A DNA stretch of 43,524 nt, taken from the NCBI RefSeq assembly GCF_003609605.1, contig NZ_MCHY01000003.1:1-43524 (forward strand). The letters run 5' to 3'. Both the position numbers and the translations under genes were made by a program. Source of the stretch: Ammoniphilus oxalaticus (GTDB lineage: Bacteria; Bacillota; Bacilli; Aneurinibacillales; RAOX-1). The notes under the pieces were generated by a model that saw only the letters and a program-made list of their open reading frames with translations, was not told the DNA's origin and did not search any database. Position 1 is the first letter of the stretch. The number at the start of each line of letters is the position of its first letter. Below are positions 31,678 to 41,161 of this stretch, piece by piece.

Positions 31678-32604
31678 ATGAAAAGAAGCGCGCCTGTATT
31701 ACCCGATTCTTTCGTTCAATCGTTTGAAAAAGTAGATCCTTATCAAGCAGCGTTACATCTTCAATCGGAATACGGTCTATTATCCCATGTGGTGGAATGG
31801 GATCGGCACCAAGAGCTGGCCCCATACATGTCGAAAGAAGATATTGCTTTGCTGGGTTTGTACGAAGAAAGAGTCAATGGAGAGATGAAGCACCTTCATT
31901 CCCTCCGCCTTTCATCTTTTGATAAAGATCGAGAACGCGATGAAGAGGAGATCGCTCAGATTACCATTACAAACGGGCTGACGGGAAAAGAGTATGTCAT
32001 GAGTGTATGGGCCAATGATCTAGAAAACGATAAGCTGCAACCCTACTACGTCTACTTGAACCAACCGCTTCATGATCAAATCAACATCCAAGAACAGTTC
32101 ATAGATAAAGACATGGTCTCCAGCGGGGCCGTGTGGGAGGGAATGATCAACGAGCGTGTGTCCGATGTACAACTATTTGATTTGATCCAACCAAATGAAG
32201 AGATTGAACAGACCCTTCTCAATTACCACCAGGGACGGATCGATGAATTCAAGATAGACCTTCCGCAGGATCAATTGGCAATGGATCTGCATGACATCAT
32301 GGTCAATGAGGAATTGACCGAAGTCATGTTAAAAGCCAACGATGGCTTTTTAGAGAAGGATGATTTAGTGAGTCTTGGGAAGAACTTGCGTGGTTTTTAT
32401 CATTTGGATCTCAACATTCCCTATCAAGAGGATTTAAAGGGGGCCTTTCAGGATGCCCTTGAAATAGCAAAGGTAGAAGACGATGAATTGCCGTTCGTAA
32501 AAGAAACGTTCGGGGCTTTTGGTGTTCAAAGCGAAGATATTGCTTCGATCCATCGATCTAAAAGCATATCTACGTTTGAATTAGCGGATGACTTGGAGCG
32601 GTAA
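31678..32604 (+). CDS. Paralogue of the ArdC C-terminal domain, 308 residues
   Basis: Residues from about 80 to 290 repeat the C-terminal half of the ArdC-like protein at 33466: EEIAQITITNGLTGKEYVMS, LQPYYVYLNQP, LFDLIQPNEEIE, IDEFKIDLP and NEELTEVMLKANDGFLEKDD are all matched there. The N-terminal 80 residues are specific to this protein. There is no HExxH protease motif. ATG at 31678 has GGAGAGGTGA upstream; in-frame GTG 31669 and ATG 31672 also exist. It may be a stand-alone partner, or one product of a duplication after which one copy gained or kept the ArdC part. Confidence 0.75.
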   Translation: MKRSAPVLPDSFVQSFEKVDPYQAALHLQSEYGLLSHVVEWDRHQELAPYMSKEDIALLGLYEERVNGEMKHLHSLRLSSFDKDRERDEEEIAQITITNGLTGKEYVMSVWANDLENDKLQPYYVYLNQPLHDQINIQEQFIDKDMVSSGAVWEGMINERVSDVQLFDLIQPNEEIEQTLLNYHQGRIDEFKIDLPQDQLAMDLHDIMVNEELTEVMLKANDGFLEKDDLVSLGKNLRGFYHLDLNIPYQEDLKGAFQDALEIAKVEDDELPFVKETFGAFGVQSEDIASIHRSKSISTFELADDLER

Positions 32605-32935
32605 TTAATATTATGGGGTAGTACCAACAAAACGAAGAAAATAGGCTGTCCAATGAAGGCAGCTATTTATATTTCATTATGTATTTCAAAGGTAATTTAA
32701 TATTCGATGTTGTTCGATTAATATCAAATATAAAGCAGGTTGCTTTTTTCACTAATTTTCCTCCATCGTAATCTTCGGTGGAATTATTTTCATATCAAAA
32801 CTTACCTGTATAATGAGATTATATGAAATTTATCCGAAAAGAAATCTGATTTTAACCTATACAGAAATGTAGGTACTAAACGGGGGGCTTTCATTGTTTA
32901 CTACCTCATCAACATTTATAGAGGGAGGGTTCTCG
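32605..32935. other. Left part of the 32615 element, non-coding
   Basis: Contains the left terminal repeat, a weak hairpin near 32640-32665, and an AT-rich stretch with TATAAT at 32809-32814 that could promote the membrane-protein gene; no good -35 box is visible at 17 bp. No gene is supported. Confidence 0.5.
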
Positions 32936-33438
32936 GTGAATTTTATTCGGTCATTATATATTCGAAAGATACTTTGGCTGGTTGGATTAATCATACTATC
33001 AATCATAAGTTTAAATTTCGAAAATCAACTTAAACAAACTGCAAGCGAAACATTTGATACTCTTTCTGTTTTTTGGTCTAAACCAATCATTTCGGTTCTA
33101 TTTGGTTTTTATGTTTCTCTTATCTTCGTGAAAAAATGGTCAATTAACATAAATCTATCTCTATTATGGTGTGTGGCTATACCATGTACATTAGTATCAT
33201 TTGGATATCCAATATTGGCTACACTTTCATCCATTGGACTCTTGCCAGAAAATATTGAAAGTTCACCGGTTCCTTTTTGGTTATTAAAATTATTTTTATT
33301 TGACGTGTTTGGAATAATAACTGGCTTAACATTAATCCTAGGTTTCTTTTCACAAAACCAAGAGTGAAGAATTAATTAAGTTTAAGTAAAGGCAATATCC
33401 AATTTGTATCGTTTTCTGCGTTTTGTTGGTACTACCCC
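32615..33438 (+). mobile_element. Transposase-less element with terminal inverted repeats and a membrane-protein cargo
   Basis: GGGGTAGTACCAACAAAACG (32615-32634) is exactly complementary to 33419-33438, and the match continues inward for about 7 bases with one mismatch (AAGAAAA against CAGAAAA). TTAT abuts both ends and may be a 4-bp target duplication. The element is 824 bp, AT-rich, and sits between two genes that share a domain in the leading region. It carries one gene and no transposase, so it would be mobilised in trans, like a mobile insertion cassette. The family could not be assigned. Confidence 0.78.
32936..33367 (+). CDS. Four-pass membrane protein, cargo of the 32615 element
   Basis: Four hydrophobic helices are visible: KILWLVGLIILSIISL, SVLFGFYVSLIFV, LSLLWCVAIPCTLVSFG and LFLFDVFGIITGLTLILGFF. 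GTG at 32936 has GGGAGGG six bases upstream; TTG at 32894 also opens the frame but lacks a site. No family is recognised. The low GC content matches the element, not the flanking transfer genes, so it came with the element. An exclusion, stress or resistance role is only a guess. Confidence 0.65.
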   Translation: MNFIRSLYIRKILWLVGLIILSIISLNFENQLKQTASETFDTLSVFWSKPIISVLFGFYVSLIFVKKWSININLSLLWCVAIPCTLVSFGYPILATLSSIGLLPENIESSPVPFWLLKLFLFDVFGIITGLTLILGFFSQNQE

Positions 33439-33465
33439 TTATTATTTATTAGAAGGTGATATAAA

Positions 33466-35121
33466 GTGGCATATAAACGCAAAACAGCGGAGGAACGAGC
33501 GAAAGAAATTAACGATTTAATGTCGGGGATGGAACAACAGATTGTTACGTATTTTCGAAGTGAAGAAAGCCTAAAAGAATATTTGGATTTTATGGGGAAG
33601 TTTTATAACTACTCCACGAACAACAGCATATTAATCGATCGTCAATTTCATGGAGCCCAAGCTGTCGGCTCCTTTTCTTTTTGGAAATCGAAAGGGTTCT
33701 TTGTTCAAAAAGGGGAAAAGGGCATCAAAATTTTAGTGCCGAAGATGGTCACGTACTTTGAACGAAACGGCAAGCAAGTACAATTGAAATACGCGACGAA
33801 GAAAGAAAAGGAACAGATCGAAAAGAAGCAAATCCCAAGCTTTAAACGAACCTTTTTTGATATTGGCCATGTGTTTGATGTCTCCCAAACGAATGCGACC
33901 GCGAAAGACTTGCCGCAAATCTTCCCTAACCGTTGGTTGGAAGGATCGATTGAAAACTATCAGGCGATGTACAAGGCGCTTGAACAGGTGGCCAAAACAA
34001 ACGGCGTAAAGATCGTTGAACCCTACAATGAATTAGGTGTTGCTAAGGGCGTCAGTTACACGAAGTTAAAAGAAGTGGCCTTGAATCCGAGAAACAGCGA
34101 ACTGCAAAACGTAAAGACGCTCGTTCATGAACTTGCTCACGCGGTTCTTCATACCGCGGAAACGCATCAAAACTATACGAGTCAAGAAAAGGAGTTTCAA
34201 GCCGAGATGGTGGCTTATACGGTATCGAGTTACTTTGGATTGGACACATCCGAGTATTCTTTGCCCTATTTGCATCATTGGACGGAGGGGAAAGAATTAA
34301 AGGATCAGCAACAATTATTAAAAGAAGTTCGGGACACGTCCCATGATTTCATACAAACGCTTGAAGAAGAGCTGGTGAAAGATCGAGATCTAGCGACGGT
34401 AAAGGAACAGGATAAAGAAGCGGTCGCGGATCGGGGCGACGATCTTCAACCCATCGATTCACATACGTTGCGTATTTCCTCTTTCGGCGATCGAACGGAT
34501 CGGGCAAAAGAGGAAATCGCTCAACTGATCCTAACGAATGGGATGACTGGGAAAGAACACGTGACGAGTATATGCGCCAACGACATCGAAAAGGGCGAGT
34601 TGCAGCCCTATTATGTGTATGTGAATCTCCCCGCGAAACAAGGATTAAACCAAGCGAATGATTACGAAACCGCTTTAGCGGACAGTGTTGTCGATACTCC
34701 TTTATTTGAGATCATCCAACCGAATGAAGCGATAGAGAAAGCCATCCACGATTACGCAAACGGATCGATCGATGAATTCAATCTAGAGATTCCAAAAGAG
34801 AATCAAAAGATGGATGTCCATGAGTGGGTCGTCAATGAAGAATTAAGCAACCTACTTTTAAAAAGTGACCACGGATTGCTAGAAAAAAACGATATAATTA
34901 ACTTTGGAAAACTAACGCGAGGTTCGGATCTTGGCGTGGAAGGTCTGTTGAAAGAGAAGTTAGGTCACTCCTTTCATCAGACGCTAGACACAACCAGGGT
35001 GGAGCAAACGGAATGGCCGTTTGTAAAAGCAACGTTGGATTCATTTCAGATCCAAACGGATCTTCTTCCTAAGAATAAATCCCCCGTCAAAGCCGATCGA
35101 GAATCGGAGTTAGCCCGATAG
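33466..35121 (+). CDS. ardC: ArdC-like antirestriction protein with extra C-terminal domain
   Basis: Residues 1-130 match the ssDNA-binding N-terminal domain of ArdC (SMxxFYNYSTNNSIL, QAVGSFSFWKSKGFFVQKGE). A zinc metallopeptidase domain follows, with HELAH at 221-225 and a downstream Glu in EFQAEMVAYTVSSYFGLD. ArdC proteins are delivered or made early in conjugation and protect incoming DNA from restriction. Residues 335-551 are a second domain shared with the protein at 31678. GTG at 33466 follows AGAAGGTGAT. The inverted-repeat element is inserted just upstream and has split it from that gene. Confidence 0.85.
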   Translation: MAYKRKTAEERAKEINDLMSGMEQQIVTYFRSEESLKEYLDFMGKFYNYSTNNSILIDRQFHGAQAVGSFSFWKSKGFFVQKGEKGIKILVPKMVTYFERNGKQVQLKYATKKEKEQIEKKQIPSFKRTFFDIGHVFDVSQTNATAKDLPQIFPNRWLEGSIENYQAMYKALEQVAKTNGVKIVEPYNELGVAKGVSYTKLKEVALNPRNSELQNVKTLVHELAHAVLHTAETHQNYTSQEKEFQAEMVAYTVSSYFGLDTSEYSLPYLHHWTEGKELKDQQQLLKEVRDTSHDFIQTLEEELVKDRDLATVKEQDKEAVADRGDDLQPIDSHTLRISSFGDRTDRAKEEIAQLILTNGMTGKEHVTSICANDIEKGELQPYYVYVNLPAKQGLNQANDYETALADSVVDTPLFEIIQPNEAIEKAIHDYANGSIDEFNLEIPKENQKMDVHEWVVNEELSNLLLKSDHGLLEKNDIINFGKLTRGSDLGVEGLLKEKLGHSFHQTLDTTRVEQTEWPFVKATLDSFQIQTDLLPKNKSPVKADRESELAR

Positions 35122-35129
35122 ATCAAATC

Positions 35130-35164
35130 AAGCGGCCAAGCCGAGTCGTTTGGCCGCTTTAATT
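35130..35164. terminator. Terminator after the ArdC-like gene
   Basis: Perfect 10-bp stem AAGCGGCCAA/TTGGCCGCTT with a 9-base loop, followed by TAATTAAT. It starts 8 bases after the stop. Confidence 0.75.
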
Positions 35165-35185
35165 AATACAAGAGGATGATCAGAT

Positions 35186-37333
35186 TTGAAATATATTTTT
35201 GCGGAGAAACCATCGCAAGCGAAAGCGTATGCGGACGCCTTTACGATCGAGAAGCGAGAGAAGACGCATATTACGTTAAAACCATGCAACACGTTCCCAA
35301 AAGGAGCCGTCATTACATGGGGCATCGGACACCTGGTCGGGTTACAAATGCCCGGTGACTATAACAAAGAATGGGCCCGTTGGTCCCTTGATCACCTGCC
35401 GATCTTACCCGATACCTTTCGGTACAAGCCGAAAAAGGAAACGATGGCGCAATACCGCGCGGTGCAAGGCCTGTTTAAACGGGCGGAAAAAGAACGAGCG
35501 ACAGTGATTGTGGCAACGGACATTGATCGAGAAGGCAGTCTAATCTTTCATTCCACGTATCAATTGATCGGACACAAGGCGAAAGAGTTAAAACGTTTGT
35601 GGATTAACTCGTTAGAAGTCGATGAGATCCGCAAAGGGTTCCGTCAACTGCAACCGATCGATCAGGATTTATTGAAGTATGAAGAAGCGAAAACGCGCCA
35701 AATCGCCGATTGGATCGTGGGGATGAACGCAAGTCAACTCTTCACTCTATTACTAAAACAAAAAGGCTTGAATACGACGTTAAGCGTCGGGCGCGTCCAG
35801 TCTCCGACCGTCTATATGGTGTACCAACGCCAAAAAGAGATGGAGAACTTTGTATCTAAGCCTTTCTATGAGTTGTTTGCTGACTTCACCCATGAAAACG
35901 GCGCATACAGCGGGAAGGCGAAGGTCAAAGAAGAGCAAAAAGAAACGGTGTTAAAGCTGTTGGATGAAAAAGGACTGTCTGATTTAACAGACGATCAGGC
36001 GGTCATTAAAGATGTCTCCAAGCAATTGAAACGAACGCCGTCGCCACGGCTCCATTCTTTATCTACGTTGCAAACAAAAGCGAACAGGATATGGAAGTAC
36101 AGCCCGGCGAAGGTGCTGCAAGTGATGCAATCCCTTTACGAGAAGAAGATCGTCACCTATCCAAGAACGGATTGCAATTACATTACGGAAAATGAGTTTG
36201 CGTATCTATCTGAAAACGTTAGGAAGTACCAGGGGCTGATCAGCGTTTCCTTTGAACCAAAAATAAGGAAAAATAAGCGGTATGTCGACAACGCAAAGGT
36301 AAAGGAGCACTATGCCATCATCCCGACCCAATCGATTCCGTCTGAAAAGACGTTAGGTGGTCTATCGAATGAAGAGAGAAACATTTATTTTGAAATCTTA
36401 AAAACGACGCTTGCCATGTTTCACGACGATTACAAATATGAGGAAACCACTATCGTTACGGATGTCAAAACCATGGAATTTTTCACGAAAGGCAGGGTGG
36501 GAATCGAAAAAGGATGGCGATCCCTCTTTTCAAATGAAAAAATGGAGTCCGGTGAAAAAACGTCCCCTCAAAATGCGCTGCCTCAGGTTTTAAAGGGTGA
36601 CCGAGTGTCTTCAGCACTGGAAGTAAGAGAAGGCCATACAACCCCTCCTAAACCGTTTACCGAGGGCGGGCTTATTCAACTGATGAAAACCGCGGGGAAA
36701 ATGGTGGATGATGAATCTGAGAGTGAAATTTTGAAGGAAATCGAGGGAATTGGCACCGAAGCGACGCGTTCTTCGATTATTGAGACGATCAAAAAGAATG
36801 GGTATATCGAGGTCAAGAAAAATATCGTTTCAGTCACTAAAAAAGGGACTGTTCTTTGCGAAGCCATCGAAGGAAATTTGCTATCTAGTCCTTCTATGAC
36901 GGCGAAATGGGAAAGTTACCTTAAAAAAATCGGAACGGGTCAGGGATCTCAAGACTTTTTTCTAAAAAATATCGTCAAGTTTATTCAATCCACCATCGAT
37001 GAAGCCCCTTTAAAAATAAACCAGCAAGATATTCAAACGCTCGTCAACGAACAGAAGGACGTTAACTATATTGGCAACTGTCCGATCTGTAACTCAGGGA
37101 AAATGGTCGATCGAAAAACATTTTACGGATGCACGGAATATAAAAAGGGCTGCTCGTTCTCGATATCTAAAATGATTGCGGGTAAAAAACTAACGAATAA
37201 AAACATTAAAGATTTGCTAGAAAAAAAGGTAACGGCGAAAATAAAGGGTTTTAAGAGCCGAGCGGGGAAGGTGTTTGAGGCGAGGTTGTTTATTCAAAAT
37301 CAAAAGGTTGCGTTTCAATTTGAATCAAAATAA
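35186..37333 (+). CDS. topB: DNA topoisomerase III (TopB)
   Basis: A type IA topoisomerase that removes or decatenates single-strand tangles. The Toprim domain has E7 in AEKPSQAKAYADA and D112/D114/E117 in ATDIDREGS. The active-site tyrosine is Y325 in IVTYPRTDC. A zinc-ribbon C-terminal region carries CPIC...GC...GC (NCPICNSGKMVDRKTFYGC) near residues 635-660. At 715 residues it is complete. ATG at 35186 follows AGAGGATGATC. Plasmid topB genes are common on Gram-positive conjugative plasmids and aid replication or transfer. A terminator follows. Confidence 0.95.
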   Translation: MKYIFAEKPSQAKAYADAFTIEKREKTHITLKPCNTFPKGAVITWGIGHLVGLQMPGDYNKEWARWSLDHLPILPDTFRYKPKKETMAQYRAVQGLFKRAEKERATVIVATDIDREGSLIFHSTYQLIGHKAKELKRLWINSLEVDEIRKGFRQLQPIDQDLLKYEEAKTRQIADWIVGMNASQLFTLLLKQKGLNTTLSVGRVQSPTVYMVYQRQKEMENFVSKPFYELFADFTHENGAYSGKAKVKEEQKETVLKLLDEKGLSDLTDDQAVIKDVSKQLKRTPSPRLHSLSTLQTKANRIWKYSPAKVLQVMQSLYEKKIVTYPRTDCNYITENEFAYLSENVRKYQGLISVSFEPKIRKNKRYVDNAKVKEHYAIIPTQSIPSEKTLGGLSNEERNIYFEILKTTLAMFHDDYKYEETTIVTDVKTMEFFTKGRVGIEKGWRSLFSNEKMESGEKTSPQNALPQVLKGDRVSSALEVREGHTTPPKPFTEGGLIQLMKTAGKMVDDESESEILKEIEGIGTEATRSSIIETIKKNGYIEVKKNIVSVTKKGTVLCEAIEGNLLSSPSMTAKWESYLKKIGTGQGSQDFFLKNIVKFIQSTIDEAPLKINQQDIQTLVNEQKDVNYIGNCPICNSGKMVDRKTFYGCTEYKKGCSFSISKMIAGKKLTNKNIKDLLEKKVTAKIKGFKSRAGKVFEARLFIQNQKVAFQFESK

Positions 37334-37350
37334 AAGTGACCTTGATGAAG

Positions 37351-37376
37351 AAATCCCTCCTTGTTCGGAGGGATTT
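37351..37376. terminator. topB terminator
   Basis: Perfect 10-bp stem AAATCCCTCC/GGAGGGATTT with loop TTGTTC. It starts 18 bases after the stop. Confidence 0.75.
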
Positions 37377-37421
37377 GGAGGTTTACTGTGTTTGGAGGAT
37401 AATGGGTCTATTTTTTTCTAG

Positions 37422-37662
<241 letters not shown>

Positions 37663-37751
37663 ATCCAGAATCAGACGGTTTCTTTTCAATCTAATGATTA
37701 ACCAAATATTGACTGCATGTATTGTACTCTAAATCAAAAACCGATTGTTGG

Positions 37752-37794
37752 AAACAAAGCCGAAACCATGTTCTGGTCTCGGCTTTGTTTAATA
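37752..37794. terminator. Strong bidirectional terminator
   Basis: 12-bp perfect stem AAACAAAGCCGA/TCGGCTTTGTTT, with an inner ACCA/TGGT pairing. Flanking A and T runs allow both directions. It lies 110 bases past the end of the endonuclease gene and may serve it from the minus strand. Confidence 0.75.
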
Positions 37795-37899
37795 AAATTT
37801 TCTTCATATCAAACTCATTGCTGGATTACCCTCTACAAAACCCAAAAAGTTTGATATAAATAATAATCAGATACCATTCGGATACTCTTTATAAAAATT

Positions 37900-38787
37900 T
37901 TAAATCTGGGGCTTAAATGGTGGAAGAAAACTTTCTAGAAAGTCGACAACTGAATCTTTGCTTTTAAATTCAGCATCAATACGGTCTCCATTATTGTATC
38001 TTACAATTACTTCGTATTTTATAAATTCAGCTGATATAGTTTTACACTCTTCATATCCTTTAATAAACGTAATAACATCTGGGATATTAGTATATTCAAA
38101 CGATTCACCATGAAGAGGAAGCACCCTTATAGATTCAATATATCGCGTAATTGTTTTTTCGAGATTACTCATAAATTTTTTTATTCCCTTGGAGTTTAAT
38201 TCGTGCAACCTATCTAAGAGCGATTGCATATCTTCCCCAGAAAGGGATTCCCATGATTCTATTTTATCTTCAAAATCCTCTACTGCTGTATCTTCATCGA
38301 ATCTTGCATCAATATTTACATGTTTAAATGCCTCAATAACTGTGTCATATTCAAAATAAAGTATGTTGAATCCTAACGATTCCAGTTGATTCACTGCACC
38401 TTCAGTAAATACTCCTGATAACACTGCACCTATAAAGGGAGCCGTTTTACTATGAGTTTCTTTTAAAGGCATTATGGCCCCTTGTATTTCCTGGGCCTTA
38501 TTCCTTGAATGCTTAGTATACCTTCTCCAGGCAACTTCTATAAAAGCAACAGGCTGACCGATAACGTCTTGACTTCCATCCCTCTCTAAAACAAAGTCAA
38601 GGTCATGAGCATTTCCATAGCTATCAATCCAACTGACCTTTTTTCTTCTTCCTCTCGCTTGTCTAACACCTTTTTTATCCAAATACAATTTATATTTATC
38701 ACAAACTTCAACTAAAAGGGGATATATTGCTAATTCCATAAGATCTCCAATGATTTGCCCAAATTTATGGGAAGGGGATTTTGCCAA
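37900..38787 (-). CDS. PD-(D/E)XK-type restriction endonuclease
   Basis: The candidate active-site region is at residues 60-100: AHDLDFVLERDG (D62/D64), then PVAFIEVAWRRYTKHSRNKA with E84. WRRYTKHSRNKAQEI is a conserved-looking block of endonucleases that partner DNA methyltransferases. The usual catalytic lysine two residues after the Glu is replaced (EVA), so the lysine may be supplied elsewhere (K92 is a candidate). The C-terminal half is unassigned. It lies 7 bases after the methyltransferase gene on the same strand. Specificity cannot be read from the sequence. Confidence 0.75.
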   Translation of the reverse strand: MAKSPSHKFGQIIGDLMELAIYPLLVEVCDKYKLYLDKKGVRQARGRRKKVSWIDSYGNAHDLDFVLERDGSQDVIGQPVAFIEVAWRRYTKHSRNKAQEIQGAIMPLKETHSKTAPFIGAVLSGVFTEGAVNQLESLGFNILYFEYDTVIEAFKHVNIDARFDEDTAVEDFEDKIESWESLSGEDMQSLLDRLHELNSKGIKKFMSNLEKTITRYIESIRVLPLHGESFEYTNIPDVITFIKGYEECKTISAEFIKYEVIVRYNNGDRIDAEFKSKDSVVDFLESFLPPFKPQI

Positions 38788-38794
38788 TTTTCAT

Positions 38795-40090
38795 CTAACC
38801 TTTCACCCAAAGTCTTCCTTCTTTTAAAAGAACATCATGCTTTCTATTTTTCCACTTTACATTTCTATCACGTGTTTTTTCGAAATAATAATCTTTAAAA
38901 CCAGCAGCCAGGGCAAGTTCACCCATCCATCTGTCGACTGGGACATAGACACCATAAGGTGCAGAATCACCTATAACAAAACAAACATTAGAACCCTCTT
39001 TACATACTCTTCTCAACTCTATCCAAACTTTAGCTAAATCAAAAAAATAAGTTGCTATCATTGTGTGATAATTTTTTCGCCCGGCACGAGTTAGACGCTC
39101 TTCGTCGAGTTGTTGACATACATCTAAAATCTCTTCATAAATTGGCACTAAACCATCATCTTTTAGGATTTCAAAAGTTTCTTTTCTATATTTAGAAACA
39201 TGTTGTGTACATGAACGAATAAGATATTTACTGACTTTTTCTCTTAGATCTCCCCATCCCGATACTTCTCCAAAGAAGGACATTTCTAATCTCGTAGCAT
39301 CCGCATAATCATAGTTATTTGCATATGGTGGTGAGGTAATGACTAAATCAATGGAATTATCCGAAATCGATGGGCAATCTCTAGAATCTTCCTGATAAAA
39401 TTTTGCTTTAGCAGTACCCGTTCCTGATTGCATTTCCAACATATCATCGATCATCATATTTATTTGCTTTTCATAAGCTTCAAACGGAATTGCTACTCTA
39501 GCTTTAGTTTGATTAGGAAGTACATACTGCCAAGAGGCAGTTCCTACTGATGAGCACATTCTAAGAATTGATACTAATGCCAACCAAGATAATTGATACT
39601 CAGGGGAACCATCCCGATATTCCCGGACCGCATCTCTTATAGAAGACAGCTGCTCTAATGACTCAGGAGAATAACATTTATAAATTAAATCAGGAAACCC
39701 TTCAGTTGATCCAACATTCTGTATTGATCTTTCAAGTATCCTATCGGCAAAGCTGCGGAACTTATCAACACTAGTATTCCAATGGAGCTTGGCCTCAGTA
39801 ATTCTTGAAACAAATGGATGCACTTCTGTTCCCATGCTGCTTACACCTAATTTATCACTAGCAAGCAATACAGTTCCTGAACCAGTAAACGGATCAAACA
39901 CTTTAAAGTTATCTAATTCTTGATAGCTGTTCAAATTTGACTTTATTACTTCTTCTACCCATTCCGCAGAGAAACCTGCTGAATAACGAAACCATCTGTG
40001 AATAGGCAGTCTCATATTGTTGATGAAAGTGGAACTTGTGTCAGTCTTAGATTTCGTTTGTTTTACCTCGTTATTGATTAAGGAATTCAA
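38795..40090 (-). CDS. DNA methyltransferase (N4-cytosine/N6-adenine type)
   Basis: Motif I (AdoMet binding) is FDPFTGSGT at residues 65-73, and the catalytic motif IV is TSPPY at 252-256. Motif I before motif IV is the alpha/zeta-like order, although DPFxGSGT and TSPPY wording is typical of beta-class enzymes, so the enzyme looks permuted. The N-terminus has IHRWFRYSAGFS. At 431 residues the insert of 180 residues between the motifs may hold the target-recognition domain. It protects host DNA from the neighbouring endonuclease. ATG at 40090 overlaps the EVE gene stop by 4 bases. Confidence 0.88.
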   Translation of the reverse strand: MNSLINNEVKQTKSKTDTSSTFINNMRLPIHRWFRYSAGFSAEWVEEVIKSNLNSYQELDNFKVFDPFTGSGTVLLASDKLGVSSMGTEVHPFVSRITEAKLHWNTSVDKFRSFADRILERSIQNVGSTEGFPDLIYKCYSPESLEQLSSIRDAVREYRDGSPEYQLSWLALVSILRMCSSVGTASWQYVLPNQTKARVAIPFEAYEKQINMMIDDMLEMQSGTGTAKAKFYQEDSRDCPSISDNSIDLVITSPPYANNYDYADATRLEMSFFGEVSGWGDLREKVSKYLIRSCTQHVSKYRKETFEILKDDGLVPIYEEILDVCQQLDEERLTRAGRKNYHTMIATYFFDLAKVWIELRRVCKEGSNVCFVIGDSAPYGVYVPVDRWMGELALAAGFKDYYFEKTRDRNVKWKNRKHDVLLKEGRLWVKG

Positions 40091-40545
40091 TCTGTTGTTC
40101 CCTCCGTTGATTGTTTTTCAAAATTATTAATAATTTTCTCTTTCAAAAGTCTAAAGTCAGAATCAGAAAGTCTCCTATTTGACCTCTGAAAACCTGCTCC
40201 CCAATTCTTCAAACCTTTTGTAATATCAAGTTCATTAAGAACAGATTTCATTGGAATGAGATGATTTTTATCCAAAATAAATTTATAATTCATTGTGAGA
40301 TAATATTCGTAAATATCTCCGGCTATAATAAACGGTTTATTAGTTCCTTTTAACTCTTCTGTAACCTCAGCTATGCCCGCTATCACACTTTTTTGGGTTA
40401 AATATATAATTATCTCATTCCCTTTTTCTAACCCACTTAGTGTTCTAGAGTTCCTTGCATTTACAGGCCAAAACTTATTTGGATCCTTGACGAGCCTTTC
40501 CCACGTTGTTGGTTTAGTTATAAATAAATAATTGCTTCCACTCAA
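40087..40545 (-). CDS. EVE-domain (PUA-like) protein, first gene of the restriction cassette
   Basis: A 152-residue protein with EVE features: NYLFITKPTTWERLVKD at the start, WPVNARNSRTLSGLEKGNEI, then IIYLTQKSVIAGIAEV, with the fold ending near 145. EVE domains bind modified bases such as 5-methyl- or 5-hydroxymethyl-cytosine and are often linked to restriction systems. The start is TTG at 40545; no in-frame ATG lies nearby, and GTGAG is 11 bases before it. It overlaps the methyltransferase start (ATGA) and is co-expressed with it. The role in sensing modification is inference from the family. Confidence 0.82.
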   Translation of the reverse strand: MSGSNYLFITKPTTWERLVKDPNKFWPVNARNSRTLSGLEKGNEIIIYLTQKSVIAGIAEVTEELKGTNKPFIIAGDIYEYYLTMNYKFILDKNHLIPMKSVLNELDITKGLKNWGAGFQRSNRRLSDSDFRLLKEKIINNFEKQSTEGTTD

Positions 40546-40714
40546 AAAGTATCATCTCACTTTTTTAAAAAATAAAAAATCAATTTATAAATAAATCACC
40601 TAGTCCAAGTATAACATGAATGAAGGAGTGGTAATCTGTAAGGTGCTAATCTTAAAATAAACAGGCAATTTTGCCACTTTATTCACAAAGAATTTAACGT
40701 GACTATTCGCTGAG

Positions 40715-41020
40715 GTGATTTATATTAACCTGTTTCCCAGATTGGAAACGATTAAACGGCGTCAGCCAAATATCGTATCTGTGACCTTTAACATCCAAAA
40801 ATGTGGGAGCTTATGTAATAAGAAGACTCAGAGACATGCCCTTTTTGGATTCGTATCTCCGCTCGAAACCTTAACCAATCCTGAAACTCTAGACCCGAAC
40901 ATTCCTCCCTTTTCCAAATACGAGTATCCACTTCATGTACAAGTATTAGTCAAACTTTTATCAGATCTACATATGGCACAATTGTCTCATGAAATAGTAA
41001 AGGAAAAACTACCAATCTAA
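40715..41020 (+). CDS. Uncertain ORF, 101 residues
   Basis: No family is recognised and the ribosome site before GTG 40715 is poor (overlapping GAGG only). A good plus-strand terminator follows at 41162. The sequence has no membrane segment; it is mildly basic with three Cys/Lys-rich residues early. It may be a genuine small gene or chance coding; codon use is not decisive. Confidence 0.3.
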   Translation: MIYINLFPRLETIKRRQPNIVSVTFNIQKCGSLCNKKTQRHALFGFVSPLETLTNPETLDPNIPPFSKYEYPLHVQVLVKLLSDLHMAQLSHEIVKEKLPI

Positions 41021-41090
41021 TAAACTCATCTTACAAACATCATATCAAGATCATAAATATCTGATGAAAAATAAACGTTGGTGTTTCTAT

Positions 41091-41102
41091 ACGTAAATGT
41101 AG
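41091..41102. repeat. Two hexamers of the ACGTWT type
   Basis: ACGTAA and ATGTAG in phase after CTAT, resembling the first two units of array E. Only two copies, so it may be chance or a decayed site. Confidence 0.3.
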
Positions 41103-41161
41103 ATCTAAGTAAAAATTCGGTCTTAAATAATCTGAGTATTCGTCTTTCGTGTCACAAAACT

